Source: an uncultured Muribaculaceae bacterium (lineage in GTDB: Bacteria > Bacteroidota > Bacteroidia > Bacteroidales > Muribaculaceae). From it: DNA of 64,000 nt. Below the pieces are notes generated by a model, which saw only the letters and a list, made by a program, of their open reading frames with translations, was not told the origin of the DNA and made no database searches. The translations under genes and the position numbers were made by a program. The stretch covers positions 69,836 to 133,835 of the forward strand of contig CAJTPK010000006.1 of the NCBI GenBank assembly GCA_910578075.1, written 5' to 3'. Numbering within the stretch: position 1 is the stretch's first letter; the number at the start of each line of letters is the position of its first letter. This document shows positions 33,418 to 42,470 of the stretch, one piece after another.

Positions 33418-34281
33418 ATGATAATAATCAGAAAGGTTGCGGAGCTCCTTGACTTTGTGGAGCACCAGAAGGAACAAGGCAATGCCATTGGTCTTGTGCC
33501 CACGATGGGCGCCCTGCATGCGGGGCATCTGTCGCTTGTGGAGCGCGCTGTCAGCGAAAATCCATGTGTAATAGCGAGTGTTTTTGTCAATCCGACGCAA
33601 TTCAATAATCCTACGGACCTTGCCACTTACCCCCGCAAGGAGGAGGACGACTTCCGTCTGCTGGCTCAGGCAGGTGTGACAGCTGTGTTTGCACCGGAGG
33701 TTGACGAAATGTATCCCGGAGGCCCCGAAGCTCAGCCGCGTCATGAATTCGATCTCGGCACAGCCGCTGAAGTGATGGAAGGTAAATTCCGTCCCGGTCA
33801 TTTCCAGGGGGTGGCTCAGGTGGTGAGTCTTCTTTTCAGACTCTGCCGTCCGACACGCGCTTATTTCGGTGAGAAAGATTTCCAGCAGATCGCCGTGATC
33901 AGAAACATGATCAAGACCGAAGGCATAGATGTCGACATTGTGGCGTGCCCGATAAAGCGTGCCGATGACGGATTGGCACTCTCAAGCCGCAACGCGCTCC
34001 TTACTCCGGAGCAGCGTGAGGTGGCGCCGGAGATTCACAAGGCTCTGGAATATAGCGTCGGTTATGCCCGCGAGCATAGTGTCCGGGCAACACACGACAC
34101 AGTGGTGGAGCGTATAGATGCTGTTCCTCACATGAAAGTGGAATATTTCGAGATTGTGGACGCCCGCACGCTTCTTCCCGTGGAGGAATGGGAAGAAAGT
34201 CCATGGATTGTGGGGTGTATCACTGTCTATTGTGGAGAAGTCCGGTTGATAGATAACATTACCTATAAGAAAGAAATCTAA
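33418..34281 (+). CDS. panC: Pantoate-beta-alanine ligase
   Basis: PanC joins pantoate and beta-alanine using ATP to make pantothenate. PTMGALHAGHLSLV holds the HIGH-like motif, FVNPTQFNN and GEKDFQQ bind substrates, and DDGLALSSRN holds the KMSKS-like segment. Length (287 residues) is normal. It begins a tight run with panD 6 bp downstream and ffh 6 bp after that, and it is divergent from the GT5-like gene. Confidence 0.97.
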   Translation: MIIIRKVAELLDFVEHQKEQGNAIGLVPTMGALHAGHLSLVERAVSENPCVIASVFVNPTQFNNPTDLATYPRKEEDDFRLLAQAGVTAVFAPEVDEMYPGGPEAQPRHEFDLGTAAEVMEGKFRPGHFQGVAQVVSLLFRLCRPTRAYFGEKDFQQIAVIRNMIKTEGIDVDIVACPIKRADDGLALSSRNALLTPEQREVAPEIHKALEYSVGYAREHSVRATHDTVVERIDAVPHMKVEYFEIVDARTLLPVEEWEESPWIVGCITVYCGEVRLIDNITYKKEI

Positions 34282-34287
34282 GCGGTC

Positions 34288-34635
34288 ATGTTGATAGAGA
34301 TGATGAAATCCAAGATTCACCGTGTCACAGTGACAGAGGCGAATCTTAACTATATTGGAAGCATTACGATTGACAGCAATCTGCTTGAGGCTGCCGACAT
34401 CCTTCCCGGCCAGCGTGTCTGGATTGTCAATAATAACAACGGAGAGCGTTTCGATACATACGTGATAGCCGGCGAGCCGGGCAGCGGGGTGATATGTCTT
34501 AACGGAGCCGCAGCGCGCAAGGCGCAGCCGGGCGACATTGTGATCATAATGACATATGCCCATATGACTCCGGAGGAGGCTAAAGTGTGGAAGCCGACTG
34601 TTATTTTCCCCGATACAGCGACTAATAAACTTTAA
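34288..34635 (+). CDS. panD: Aspartate 1-decarboxylase
   Basis: PanD makes beta-alanine from aspartate, the second substrate of PanC next door. The self-cleavage site is Gly24-Ser25 in LNYIGSITID; cleavage creates the pyruvoyl group. The usual active-site motif NNGERFDTYV and the NGAAARKAQPGD segment are present. Length (115 residues) is typical, and the neighbour panC gives strong support. Confidence 0.97.
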   Translation: MLIEMMKSKIHRVTVTEANLNYIGSITIDSNLLEAADILPGQRVWIVNNNNGERFDTYVIAGEPGSGVICLNGAAARKAQPGDIVIIMTYAHMTPEEAKVWKPTVIFPDTATNKL

Positions 34636-34641
34636 AAATTT

Positions 34642-35988
34642 ATGTTTGAAAATTTGTCAGAGCGTCTTGAACGCTCATTCAAGATATTGAAAGGTGAGGG
34701 TAAGATCACGGAAATCAACGTGGCGGAAACCCTCAAGGATGTGCGTCGTGCCCTGCTTGATGCCGATGTCAACTATAAGGTGGCCAAGACATTCACCGAT
34801 ACGGTGAAGAAGAAGGCGATGGGCCAGAATGTGATCAATGCCCTCAAGCCTAAGGAGTTGATGGTGAAGATCGTTCATGACGAACTTACCGAGATGATGG
34901 GCGGTATGGAGGCTCCACTCAATCTCACCGGAAATCCTACTGTGATATTGATGTCGGGTCTGCAAGGTGCCGGTAAAACCACATTCGCCGGTAAACTCGC
35001 CCGCAAGCTAAAGTCAGCCAAGGGCAAGCGTCCGCTGCTCGTTGGAGCCGACGTATATCGTCCTGCTGCCCGTGAGCAGTTGCGTGTGTTGGCGCAGAGC
35101 ATCGATGTGCCTGTGTATACTGAGGAGGAGAGCAAAGATCCTGTTCAGATAGCTCTTAATGCCATCGCTCATGCAAAATCGAATCATCTGGATCTGGTGA
35201 TTGTCGATACAGCGGGTCGTCTTGCTGTTGACGAGGAGATGATGGATGAGATCGAGCGTATCAAGAATGCGATCAACCCTCAGGAGACACTCTTCGTTGT
35301 CGACTCCATGACAGGTCAGGATGCTGTCAATACGGCCAAGACCTTCAACGAGCGTCTTGACTTTGACGGAGTGGTGCTCACAAAACTTGATGGTGATACC
35401 CGTGGTGGTGCCGCTCTGTCTATTCGTGCGGTTGTCGATAAACCGATCAAATATGTCGGCACCGGCGAGAAGCTTGAGGATATACAGGAATTCAACCCCG
35501 AGGGTATGGCAAACCGTATCTTGGGAATGGGCGATATCGTCGAGCTTGCCAAGAGAGCGCAGGAGATCTACGACCAGAAAGAGGCTGAGAGGATTCAGGA
35601 GAAGATCAAGAAGAATAAATTTGATTTCGATGATTTCCTCAAGCAGATTGAGAATATCAAGAAGATGGGTAATATAAAGGATCTCGCCGCGATGATACCG
35701 GGTGTCGGCAAAGCCATCAAGGATGTCGATATCGACAACAGCGCGTTCAAGAGCATCGAGGCTATTATACACTCCATGACTCCCTATGAACGGCAGAATC
35801 CGGAAATTATAAAGGGTACACGCCGTCAGCGTATAGCCAAAGGTTCGGGCACATCTCTGCAGGATGTCAATAAACTCCTGAAGCAGTTTGAAGACACCCG
35901 CAAGATGATGAAAATGGCCACCTCGATGAAGAATCCGATGAAGATGATGCGTCAGATGAAACAGCAGGGAGGCGGATTCAGAAGATAA
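34642..35988 (+). CDS. ffh: Signal recognition particle protein Ffh
   Basis: Ffh (SRP54) binds signal sequences of emerging membrane proteins and delivers ribosomes to FtsY. The N-domain covers residues 1-90. In the G-domain, GLQGAGKTT is at 106-114, DTAGR is near residue 195 and TKLDGDTRGG near residue 250. The Met-rich M-domain makes up the C-terminal 130 residues, with KMMKMATSMKNPMKMMRQM at the end. It lies 6 bp after panD. It converges with the DUF4886 gene, with 7 bp between stops and no clear terminator. The 4.5S RNA partner is not in this window. Confidence 0.98.
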   Translation: MFENLSERLERSFKILKGEGKITEINVAETLKDVRRALLDADVNYKVAKTFTDTVKKKAMGQNVINALKPKELMVKIVHDELTEMMGGMEAPLNLTGNPTVILMSGLQGAGKTTFAGKLARKLKSAKGKRPLLVGADVYRPAAREQLRVLAQSIDVPVYTEEESKDPVQIALNAIAHAKSNHLDLVIVDTAGRLAVDEEMMDEIERIKNAINPQETLFVVDSMTGQDAVNTAKTFNERLDFDGVVLTKLDGDTRGGAALSIRAVVDKPIKYVGTGEKLEDIQEFNPEGMANRILGMGDIVELAKRAQEIYDQKEAERIQEKIKKNKFDFDDFLKQIENIKKMGNIKDLAAMIPGVGKAIKDVDIDNSAFKSIEAIIHSMTPYERQNPEIIKGTRRQRIAKGSGTSLQDVNKLLKQFEDTRKMMKMATSMKNPMKMMRQMKQQGGGFRR

Positions 35989-35995
35989 AAAGTGA

Positions 35996-36811
35996 TTATT
36001 GCTTTATACCTATAAGGGCGAGATTGTCGGCGACAGTCTCGCCTGCTGTTTTCTGGAGGTATAGAGCCACCTCTTCCGGCAGACCGGCGTAGTAGGGTGA
36101 GACGAACGGTTTACCGAGTATGGTGGATAGTATTGTGCATGCCGCTAAATAGCTCCCCTCTTTCGATGGATGATAGCGGTCCTTGGCTGAGAACAGGTCT
36201 ATGTCCGGTCGCTCGTTTACTACGCGCTCCCAAGCCATTCCGACCGGTGCGCATATGCCGCCGTTCTCATGAGCCATCTCAAGATAGGATGTGTTGAGGC
36301 GCTGCTGCATTCCGTGGTATGTATGGTTGAGCGGATAGTCAGTCCTTTTGGCAGCCCTGATTCCGTCCTTGTGTCCCCAGGTCATGTAATATATGGTCTT
36401 GACATTTGGAGAACCGGCTTTTGCCAGGCTGTCTATCTTGTGTGCATAGGGATAGACATCGCGCATAACATCTTTTGTGGAATATGACGGACGATGGCTT
36501 GCGTCATGCATGACCACATAGTCAAAGCCACCATCCTTAAGGATTCCGAGAAGGAACGGATCCATGAGGTGCCCTTCGAATGTTTGTCCTCCCTTAAGTG
36601 AACGACTTGGAGCTATTTTGAGATTTAGGGTGGAGGCTAATCTGCGCATCATTTCAGGCATGTCGTTATAGAACGTGAAACTGTTGCCTATGAAAAGTAC
36701 CTGGGTTGAGTCCGACTCCGCAGCACGTTGCTTTTTGATTGTTGCTGCCTGGGCTTGGGATACTGTTGCCAAGAGGATTGAGATGATGAAGAGTTTGAAT
36801 GTAATTCTCAT
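35996..36811 (-). CDS. Exported DUF4886 (SGNH-hydrolase-like) protein
   Basis: A 271-residue exported protein: signal peptide residues 1-22 (ending QAQA). VLFIGNSFTFYNDMP is the GNS block of SGNH-type hydrolases with a Ser nucleophile, and RYHPSKEGSYLAA carries the Asp/His-like C-terminal motif. DUF4886 proteins are thought to be esterases or acetylhydrolases acting on glycans or lipids, but the substrate is unknown. It is monocistronic and converges with ffh. Confidence 0.85.
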   Translation of the reverse strand: MRITFKLFIISILLATVSQAQAATIKKQRAAESDSTQVLFIGNSFTFYNDMPEMMRRLASTLNLKIAPSRSLKGGQTFEGHLMDPFLLGILKDGGFDYVVMHDASHRPSYSTKDVMRDVYPYAHKIDSLAKAGSPNVKTIYYMTWGHKDGIRAAKRTDYPLNHTYHGMQQRLNTSYLEMAHENGGICAPVGMAWERVVNERPDIDLFSAKDRYHPSKEGSYLAACTILSTILGKPFVSPYYAGLPEEVALYLQKTAGETVADNLALIGIKQ

Positions 36812-36889
36812 GGAAATTTGATTTTAATGGAATCCGTTTTGCAAAAATAATGAAAAAATAATTATACGGGTACATTACCTGTGTGTTTT

Positions 36890-36933
36890 CATAAAAAAGA
36901 AAGTGGCATTCAAAATATAATGAATGCCACTTT
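36890..36933 (-). terminator. Terminator of the DUF5723 gene
   Basis: AAAGTGGCATTC (36900-36911) pairs perfectly with GAATGCCACTTT (36922-36933). On the minus strand it is followed by CTTTTTTATG. It lies 72 bp beyond the DUF5723 stop. Confidence 0.85.
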
Positions 36934-37004
36934 CAATAGGTTGGTAGCTAATGCTATGAATAAAATTTTGCTCTGATTGACATATCAGATCCGTGCATTT
37001 TTTT

Positions 37005-38402
37005 TCAGAATGGGAAGTTCAGACCGAAATTAAATGAGGCGTTTGAGTTAAGCGGGATCATCTGCTTGCTGAGGGTACCGAGGGTGTGGTCCATGCCGAG
37101 GAAGAGGTTGATGCCTGTGGTGTGGAGATTGAGCATCCATCCGAAACCGACACCATAGGTTCCCGCAGCCACATTCACATCTGCGGAGAATACCTTCACC
37201 GGAGCGATGTTGGCTGAAAGCCTGAACTGGGTCCATGTGTAAGCTCCGTTGATACGGGTGGAGTTGAGTAACCCGAAATGCAGATTCCGATATACCGGCA
37301 GTTCATAATCCACACCGAAGTTCAGAGTGGCGGCAAGTGAACGAGTGTAGGAGCTTTTCTCCCCCATGTCCTTGAGCTGATACAGTTTCGAAAGGTCATC
37401 TTTGAGGTTGTCAAGCTCATTGTCGAACGAATTGTCCGCGTCTCCATTGGCAGAGAATGTGTAGGCGTCAGTGGTGAAAGTCTGAGTCCCGTTTGTCGAA
37501 GCCCACTGTGTTTTTCCCCATGCCATGAAGCCAAGGTCGAGCACGGCGGCAGAGAACCGGAAATCTTTCCATTTGTATTCTGCGCCAAGGTCGAAGCCCA
37601 GACCGTATCCGTTTATGCCGAATCCGTCATCAAGATTCGCACCGGAAACATACTCTCTCGGTGCTCCGCCGGCAGGTCCGGAGGGGGTATAGGTCTTCTT
37701 GTCAAACCGCAGCCCGGTCACAGACGCGTATATATCGGCGTTGGTGCGGGCGATCCAGCTGTCTGTGCCCAATGTCAGGTCAGCCTCATTGAAGCGTACG
37801 TCAAGACTTCCAACACCAACGAGGAGCTTCAATGAAGCACCGATCCGTAATCCGGGCACCTGCTTGATGTCATGCGAATGGTTTAGGGCAATAGATGCAT
37901 AGGCATTGGCATAGGCAAACATATCCTTGATGTCATAAGTGGTGTTTGTGATCCCCTCTTTTGCCAACGAGAAAAATGCCTTGGGGAGTGAAGCCTCAAG
38001 GTTGGCGGTTGCGGAGATGGAGATGGTGTTGAAACCACCGAATCCCTTGAAACCTACAGATAAAATGTTTATCTTGTTATTGGTGCCAATTTTATTACGG
38101 TTGCCAAATTTGCTCATCGCCTCAGCCGCTGAGATCTGCGGATTTGTGAAAAGCATGGTTTTGCCACCGTCGGGAGATTTATAGAAAATATCGGAGAGGT
38201 GGAGATTGCCACGGATGGCTGTGTTGAAATTTCCGATCACCGGCATTGAGACAAACCCCTTGGAATTTCCGAATGCGGGATTCATCTCATAACGGTATGT
38301 ATAGTTGTCGAGGAAATATCCGGAGTAAGTGTGTTGCGCATTGGCGGCGAAGCATCCCGCAACCACAGAAGTCATGATAAATAATTTCTTGATTGATTTC
38401 AT
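37005..38402 (-). CDS. DUF5723 family outer-membrane beta-barrel protein
   Basis: A 465-residue protein with a signal peptide (ending ANAQ, about residue 22). The repeated amphipathic strands and aromatic C-terminus (SFNFGLNFPF, ending in Phe) are typical of outer-membrane beta-barrels. The family is restricted to Bacteroidota and has no known function. It lies 21 bp after the large lipoprotein gene upstream, so the two may form an envelope operon running from the promoter at 40317-40348 to the terminator at 36890. Confidence 0.82.
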   Translation of the reverse strand: MKSIKKLFIMTSVVAGCFAANAQHTYSGYFLDNYTYRYEMNPAFGNSKGFVSMPVIGNFNTAIRGNLHLSDIFYKSPDGGKTMLFTNPQISAAEAMSKFGNRNKIGTNNKINILSVGFKGFGGFNTISISATANLEASLPKAFFSLAKEGITNTTYDIKDMFAYANAYASIALNHSHDIKQVPGLRIGASLKLLVGVGSLDVRFNEADLTLGTDSWIARTNADIYASVTGLRFDKKTYTPSGPAGGAPREYVSGANLDDGFGINGYGLGFDLGAEYKWKDFRFSAAVLDLGFMAWGKTQWASTNGTQTFTTDAYTFSANGDADNSFDNELDNLKDDLSKLYQLKDMGEKSSYTRSLAATLNFGVDYELPVYRNLHFGLLNSTRINGAYTWTQFRLSANIAPVKVFSADVNVAAGTYGVGFGWMLNLHTTGINLFLGMDHTLGTLSKQMIPLNSNASFNFGLNFPF

Positions 38403-38423
38403 AAATAAGACAGGTTACGGTGG

Positions 38424-40184
38424 TTAAAATTCAGTTGTATACGATCCGGATACTTTTGCACGGAGATTCTTAAGAGTTATTGTCTGCTGAGGAGACAGAG
38501 AATCTTCGGAACCGGGAGACAAAACAGCCTCAAATGTTATTCCATCAAGGTGTTCGATCGGACCTGTCATCTTTATGACGATATGGTTGTCTTTGGCATT
38601 GGCGGGGATTGTACATTCGGCTTTTGCACCCGTGATTTTTTTGTTGCCTACTGCCAAAGGATATGCCACAAGATTGGCGTCAAGCGGAATGGTGCTTGTT
38701 ACATCGGCTTCTACTTGCAATACGGAGATATTGATTTTATCTATGTCCTCATCGTTCCAGCCGTCTTTGGAGTCGGAATATATAATCTTAGATCCGTTTT
38801 TGAGAGCGATGGGAGCTATGAAATCATATGTGCCGGAGATTCCTGATATAGGCTGACCCAATTCAAAGCGGTCGACAGCCTGATATGGCAATTCCGGATT
38901 TATCAGCTTGATTTCAATTAGCTGAGGAAGTCCGTCACCGCTTAGAATCTCGGATAGTCCGCTGAACGGTATGTGCTGTAGCCCTGCGGCATATTCGGGG
39001 AGTGGATCTGCCGGAGCCGGAGAGAGCAGGAAGTTGTATGGTCCCGGATTCAGAGGGGCTGTGGCGATAAGCTTGCCATTGTCGGGAGAATATGCAATGC
39101 TGCTTTGTTGACGACCTGCCACAAGCTGCAGCCCGGTCTGGTAATAGAGATTGTATGCAGCTACCGGATTGTTGAGATTGAGATATATCTGCGGGTTGGC
39201 AAGCTTAAGGTCGGTACCTTCCTGTCCGAGGAATTCAGGTATTCCTGTAAGATCCACCGGCGATATATTCAGTCCGTCACCGGTGAGATGATATTCAACC
39301 ATTCCTGTGAAATGAGTTGCCTCAAATGAACCGATGGTGGTTTTCACATTGAAGTCGATTTCCTGCGTAGGTGAGAAATCTGTTGCGGATACAGCGCTGA
39401 GGTCTACTGTGGTTTTGAGTCGACCGGAAATTACCTCCACTTCATCTGAATATTGGAAATGTCCGTTTTTTATTTCTGTGTCGCTCTTGGTGAAGTCTAT
39501 TCCGTTGGCGGTTAGGCTCAATGTGAAGGATTTGTCTGGGCAGTCGAGTCCGGTTATTGTCAGATCTCCGGAATTGGGATCATAAGTGTAATTTGAAGGA
39601 AGCGAATTGAAGATAAGGCCTTTCGCTATCTTCATTTTCAGCTCATTGAAATAAAGAGAGATGTAAGACGGCAGCTGTGTCTCCTTGAATTCAAGCTTAA
39701 GGAGCATCGGTTTTGACTCCAGGATCTTGATCTCGCGCACAGCCTCATCGATTCCAGAAGCCTCGATTTTGAAGACCTGGGGATCGAAACTGTCCAGATC
39801 ATAGAAGAATTCGAGAGTAGGCTGCGCAGCTCTTGTGGCGGGTTGCTGTAATTCAAGTTTGAAGGCAGCGTTGGTCTCGGGCACATCCGGAGTGGTTGTG
39901 GAAAACACCGGGATGTCGATCGACTGGGAATTTATGTCGCCATGTTTTGTGACAGCATAGAACTCGCGGCCATTTATGGTCACAGGTTTTATCTCGCTTT
40001 CATCATCAATGTCGAAGATGTCGTTGAGAGTGATGGCGTCGATATTGACCGGTAGCACCAGGTCATTGACTTTGATCTCGGATGTTGTGTCAATATTCGA
40101 CAAGTCATAATCATTATCGACACAACCGGTCAGAAGCAAAGGAATTCCAGAAAGAATCCCAGCTTTGATCAGCTTAAGGTTCAT
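38424..40184 (-). CDS. Large lipoprotein of unknown function
   Basis: A 586-residue lipoprotein: signal with lipobox Cys in LLTGCVDNDYDLSN. The mature part is rich in beta-strand-like repeats and has an acidic N-terminus with DYDLSNIDTTSEIKVNDL, a start seen in many Bacteroidota lipoproteins. I cannot assign a function. It probably sits in the outer membrane and is co-transcribed with the downstream barrel protein. Its 5' leader of about 130 nt contains a degenerate AGTCCGTC-type hairpin at 40235-40285. Confidence 0.8.
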   Translation of the reverse strand: MNLKLIKAGILSGIPLLLTGCVDNDYDLSNIDTTSEIKVNDLVLPVNIDAITLNDIFDIDDESEIKPVTINGREFYAVTKHGDINSQSIDIPVFSTTTPDVPETNAAFKLELQQPATRAAQPTLEFFYDLDSFDPQVFKIEASGIDEAVREIKILESKPMLLKLEFKETQLPSYISLYFNELKMKIAKGLIFNSLPSNYTYDPNSGDLTITGLDCPDKSFTLSLTANGIDFTKSDTEIKNGHFQYSDEVEVISGRLKTTVDLSAVSATDFSPTQEIDFNVKTTIGSFEATHFTGMVEYHLTGDGLNISPVDLTGIPEFLGQEGTDLKLANPQIYLNLNNPVAAYNLYYQTGLQLVAGRQQSSIAYSPDNGKLIATAPLNPGPYNFLLSPAPADPLPEYAAGLQHIPFSGLSEILSGDGLPQLIEIKLINPELPYQAVDRFELGQPISGISGTYDFIAPIALKNGSKIIYSDSKDGWNDEDIDKINISVLQVEADVTSTIPLDANLVAYPLAVGNKKITGAKAECTIPANAKDNHIVIKMTGPIEHLDGITFEAVLSPGSEDSLSPQQTITLKNLRAKVSGSYTTEF

Positions 40185-40234
40185 AAATAAAATTTAAGTT
40201 ATTATTTGTTTATTGGTATAATCGAAAATCGACT

Positions 40235-40285
40235 AAGAATCCGTCACCTAAAGTTCAATTTTTTATGAGACGGTCCCTGACTCTT
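40235..40285. repeat. AGTCCGTC hairpin repeat, degenerate copy
   Basis: GAATCCGTCACCTAAAG and TTTTTTATGAGACGG match the repeat at 28996 and 49703, but the stem has mismatches. It lies in the transcribed leader of the large lipoprotein gene. Confidence 0.6.
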
Positions 40286-40316
40286 GTTGATGGCGAGAGT
40301 CTGAATGAATACTTTG

Positions 40317-40348
40317 CAAAATTAACAAAAATTAATGATATTGTCAAA
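40317..40348 (-). promoter_or_regulatory. Promoter of the large lipoprotein/DUF5723 operon
   Basis: On the minus strand TTTG (40345-40348), a 20-nt spacer, and TAATTTTG (40317-40324) match the Bacteroidota promoter. The start site would be near 40310, leaving a leader of about 125 nt. Confidence 0.7.
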
Positions 40349-40375
40349 TGTGGTCAGATACAGCTGGCTCTCCTC

Positions 40376-42379
40376 TTATTCAGGTTTCAGAATATATGTG
40401 GGTCGGTTCCATTCCTGAAGAGATATGAACGGAGGACGGGAGGGTTGTTTGTCTTGTTTTCTGCAGGAGCGGAGAATGTCGGCAAGTGTGTCGTGGGCAA
40501 TGGAGGAACGGGTAAGGAGGAGATAGTATTCTGCCTTTGGATTATATAAAGAGGGTATCCAGTCGATAATCAGGCTCCCTTCCGCACTGATGCTGAAAAG
40601 CTCATTTTTATTGCTTGAAGACAAGAGGAGGGCAGGTGGCTTGCCATCGGTTACTCTTATGATATTTATAAAATAACCGTAGGGGTCTAAGTCGCGATTG
40701 AGATCGGATTTTATTATGAATGAAAGAATTGAATCCGGTTGGGATATATGTAGCTTAAGCGAAACCGGAAGAGTATCATTGTTGTCCACGCGCACGGGAG
40801 TGGATAATATATTGTGCAGGGCGTTTCCGAGTCCGTGGCTGGATAGAGTGTCGCAGGTGATGGAATCATTGGAGATTATGTTTGTTTCCGTACCTCTTAC
40901 GGCTGCACCGAGCACAGGCTTACCCTTTCGCTGTGGTGTATCGCCTATGATTCCTCCTACGGCAGCGGTGCGCGCCTTGGCTGATTTCTTGGCTTGTGTG
41001 ATGATTGAAATTACAGAGTGTTCCCCTTGTAGCACTCCGTAGTATAAATCTGAAGTGTTGTTGTCTTTTATGGCGACGGATGACTTTTTCCCGATCCTTA
41101 TTTTGTCGGATGCCTTGAGCGGGGTGAAGCGGCCGAGCTGTTTCCATGCGCCGTTGCTAAGCATCGTTATATCACCGGTGGTTCGGAACACCTCATAACG
41201 TTGTGCGCTCGCAATGACCGATGTTGAGATCAATAGAAGCAGAATGGTAAGTTTACGTCTGATACTAATGGAGAGCCTTGATATTTTTGACAATACAGTT
41301 TCAGCAAAGGCCCAGATGTCGGAGGCAAGCAGACTAAGCATAATCATCAATAGTGGTAGCGTAAGATCGAATGTTATATTTTTATGGATAAAGAGAACTG
41401 TGCCTCCTAATATAAGCGTGACGAGAATCCCTACCTGAATCCAGCGCATTAACATATTTCCCGCTTTTGTCTCGGAGAGTTTCATCTGTGCCAGTATTAG
41501 CATGACAGACAGGAAACCGGCGATTATCCATTCCGTCCATACAGGTGCGCTGTCGATATAGTTGCCGGAAAGGATGGTCGATGCCGCGGATGCGTGGATA
41601 AGGATTCCGGGCGTGGATTCGTTGACGGGTGTGGCGTGCATGTCGCTGTAGTCGTTCACCACTCCTGCGAATACAAGGCGGTCTCGGATGAGTTCCGGAT
41701 GAGCTGCAGCCTCACGCGGGGAGATAATATCGAATTGAGATGAGGAGAAATTGATAGATTCAGTGACGTTCCCTCTTGCGCATAGCTTTTTATAGGCTTC
41801 CCGGTCGAAAGCTCTGACAGCTGCTGCCGGGAATGAGCAGAGACTGTCTGCCATCGGTCTGAATTCACGGATTACGCTTCTGACGGATGCCGCTTCCAGA
41901 TTGACAAACCCAGGCTCCGTGTTGTCAAGCGGATCGTATATGGAGTTTCCGGAAAGTCTGCTGTCATCTTCATATTCCTCTGTGCCGAGTGCTACGGGAC
42001 GTATCACCTTGCCAAGCGATGAGATGGCTTCCGCAAGCAAGATATCAGTGTCATCACCACGTTCCTGAAATATCAGGTCGATTGCGGTGACAGCGGGAGA
42101 TGCAGCCGCTATCGTATCGAATGCTGCGGCTATCTCTTCTCTTGAAAGGTTGTCGAGACTTACAACCGTAATCTTCCGGTCATATTTCTTCACAGTCCGG
42201 CTGTCAGCCACGAGTGTGTAGAAATCCGATGCAATGAAATCCGATGCTTTCTCAAGAGGTGCGAAATAAGATAGTGAGGTGAAATCGTATGCCACAAACC
42301 AAGACAACACAAAAGCAAGCAGGGCTATCCCTACAGCTTTAAATAACTTGTGCATGTCAGGTAAGTGCTTTAACCTCAT
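40376..42379 (-). CDS. CHASE2-domain membrane protein with a second exported C-terminal region
   Basis: The N-terminal helix (residues 14-30) is followed by a periplasmic CHASE2 sensory domain at about 35-275 (ITVVSLDNLSREEIAAAF, VFAGVVNDYSDMHATPVN, PGILIHASAA). Three membrane helices come next, at about 285-365. Where most CHASE2 proteins then carry a kinase, cyclase or GGDEF domain, this one has a further hydrophobic segment at about 372-393. It reads like a signal peptide (LTILLLLISTSVIASAQ, then RYEV). A 270-residue polar C-terminal region of unknown type follows. The build suggests two ancestral genes joined in frame. An alternative start at 42355 (MHKLFKAVG) is possible. The likely role is sensing or scaffolding at the inner membrane. 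Confidence 0.78.
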   Translation of the reverse strand: MRLKHLPDMHKLFKAVGIALLAFVLSWFVAYDFTSLSYFAPLEKASDFIASDFYTLVADSRTVKKYDRKITVVSLDNLSREEIAAAFDTIAAASPAVTAIDLIFQERGDDTDILLAEAISSLGKVIRPVALGTEEYEDDSRLSGNSIYDPLDNTEPGFVNLEAASVRSVIREFRPMADSLCSFPAAAVRAFDREAYKKLCARGNVTESINFSSSQFDIISPREAAAHPELIRDRLVFAGVVNDYSDMHATPVNESTPGILIHASAASTILSGNYIDSAPVWTEWIIAGFLSVMLILAQMKLSETKAGNMLMRWIQVGILVTLILGGTVLFIHKNITFDLTLPLLMIMLSLLASDIWAFAETVLSKISRLSISIRRKLTILLLLISTSVIASAQRYEVFRTTGDITMLSNGAWKQLGRFTPLKASDKIRIGKKSSVAIKDNNTSDLYYGVLQGEHSVISIITQAKKSAKARTAAVGGIIGDTPQRKGKPVLGAAVRGTETNIISNDSITCDTLSSHGLGNALHNILSTPVRVDNNDTLPVSLKLHISQPDSILSFIIKSDLNRDLDPYGYFINIIRVTDGKPPALLLSSSNKNELFSISAEGSLIIDWIPSLYNPKAEYYLLLTRSSIAHDTLADILRSCRKQDKQPSRPPFISLQEWNRPTYILKPE

Positions 42380-42470
42380 TTTGAACGAATGGATATTAAA
42401 TAAAAATGGATATAAAAAAATAAGAGTACGACCGGAAACAATCCGGCCATACTCTTATGATACTGGATTA

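Noticed and set aside
35014..35772. 252-residue frame antisense to ffh
   Set aside because: Full overlap with ffh and no recognisable protein features; a shadow frame.
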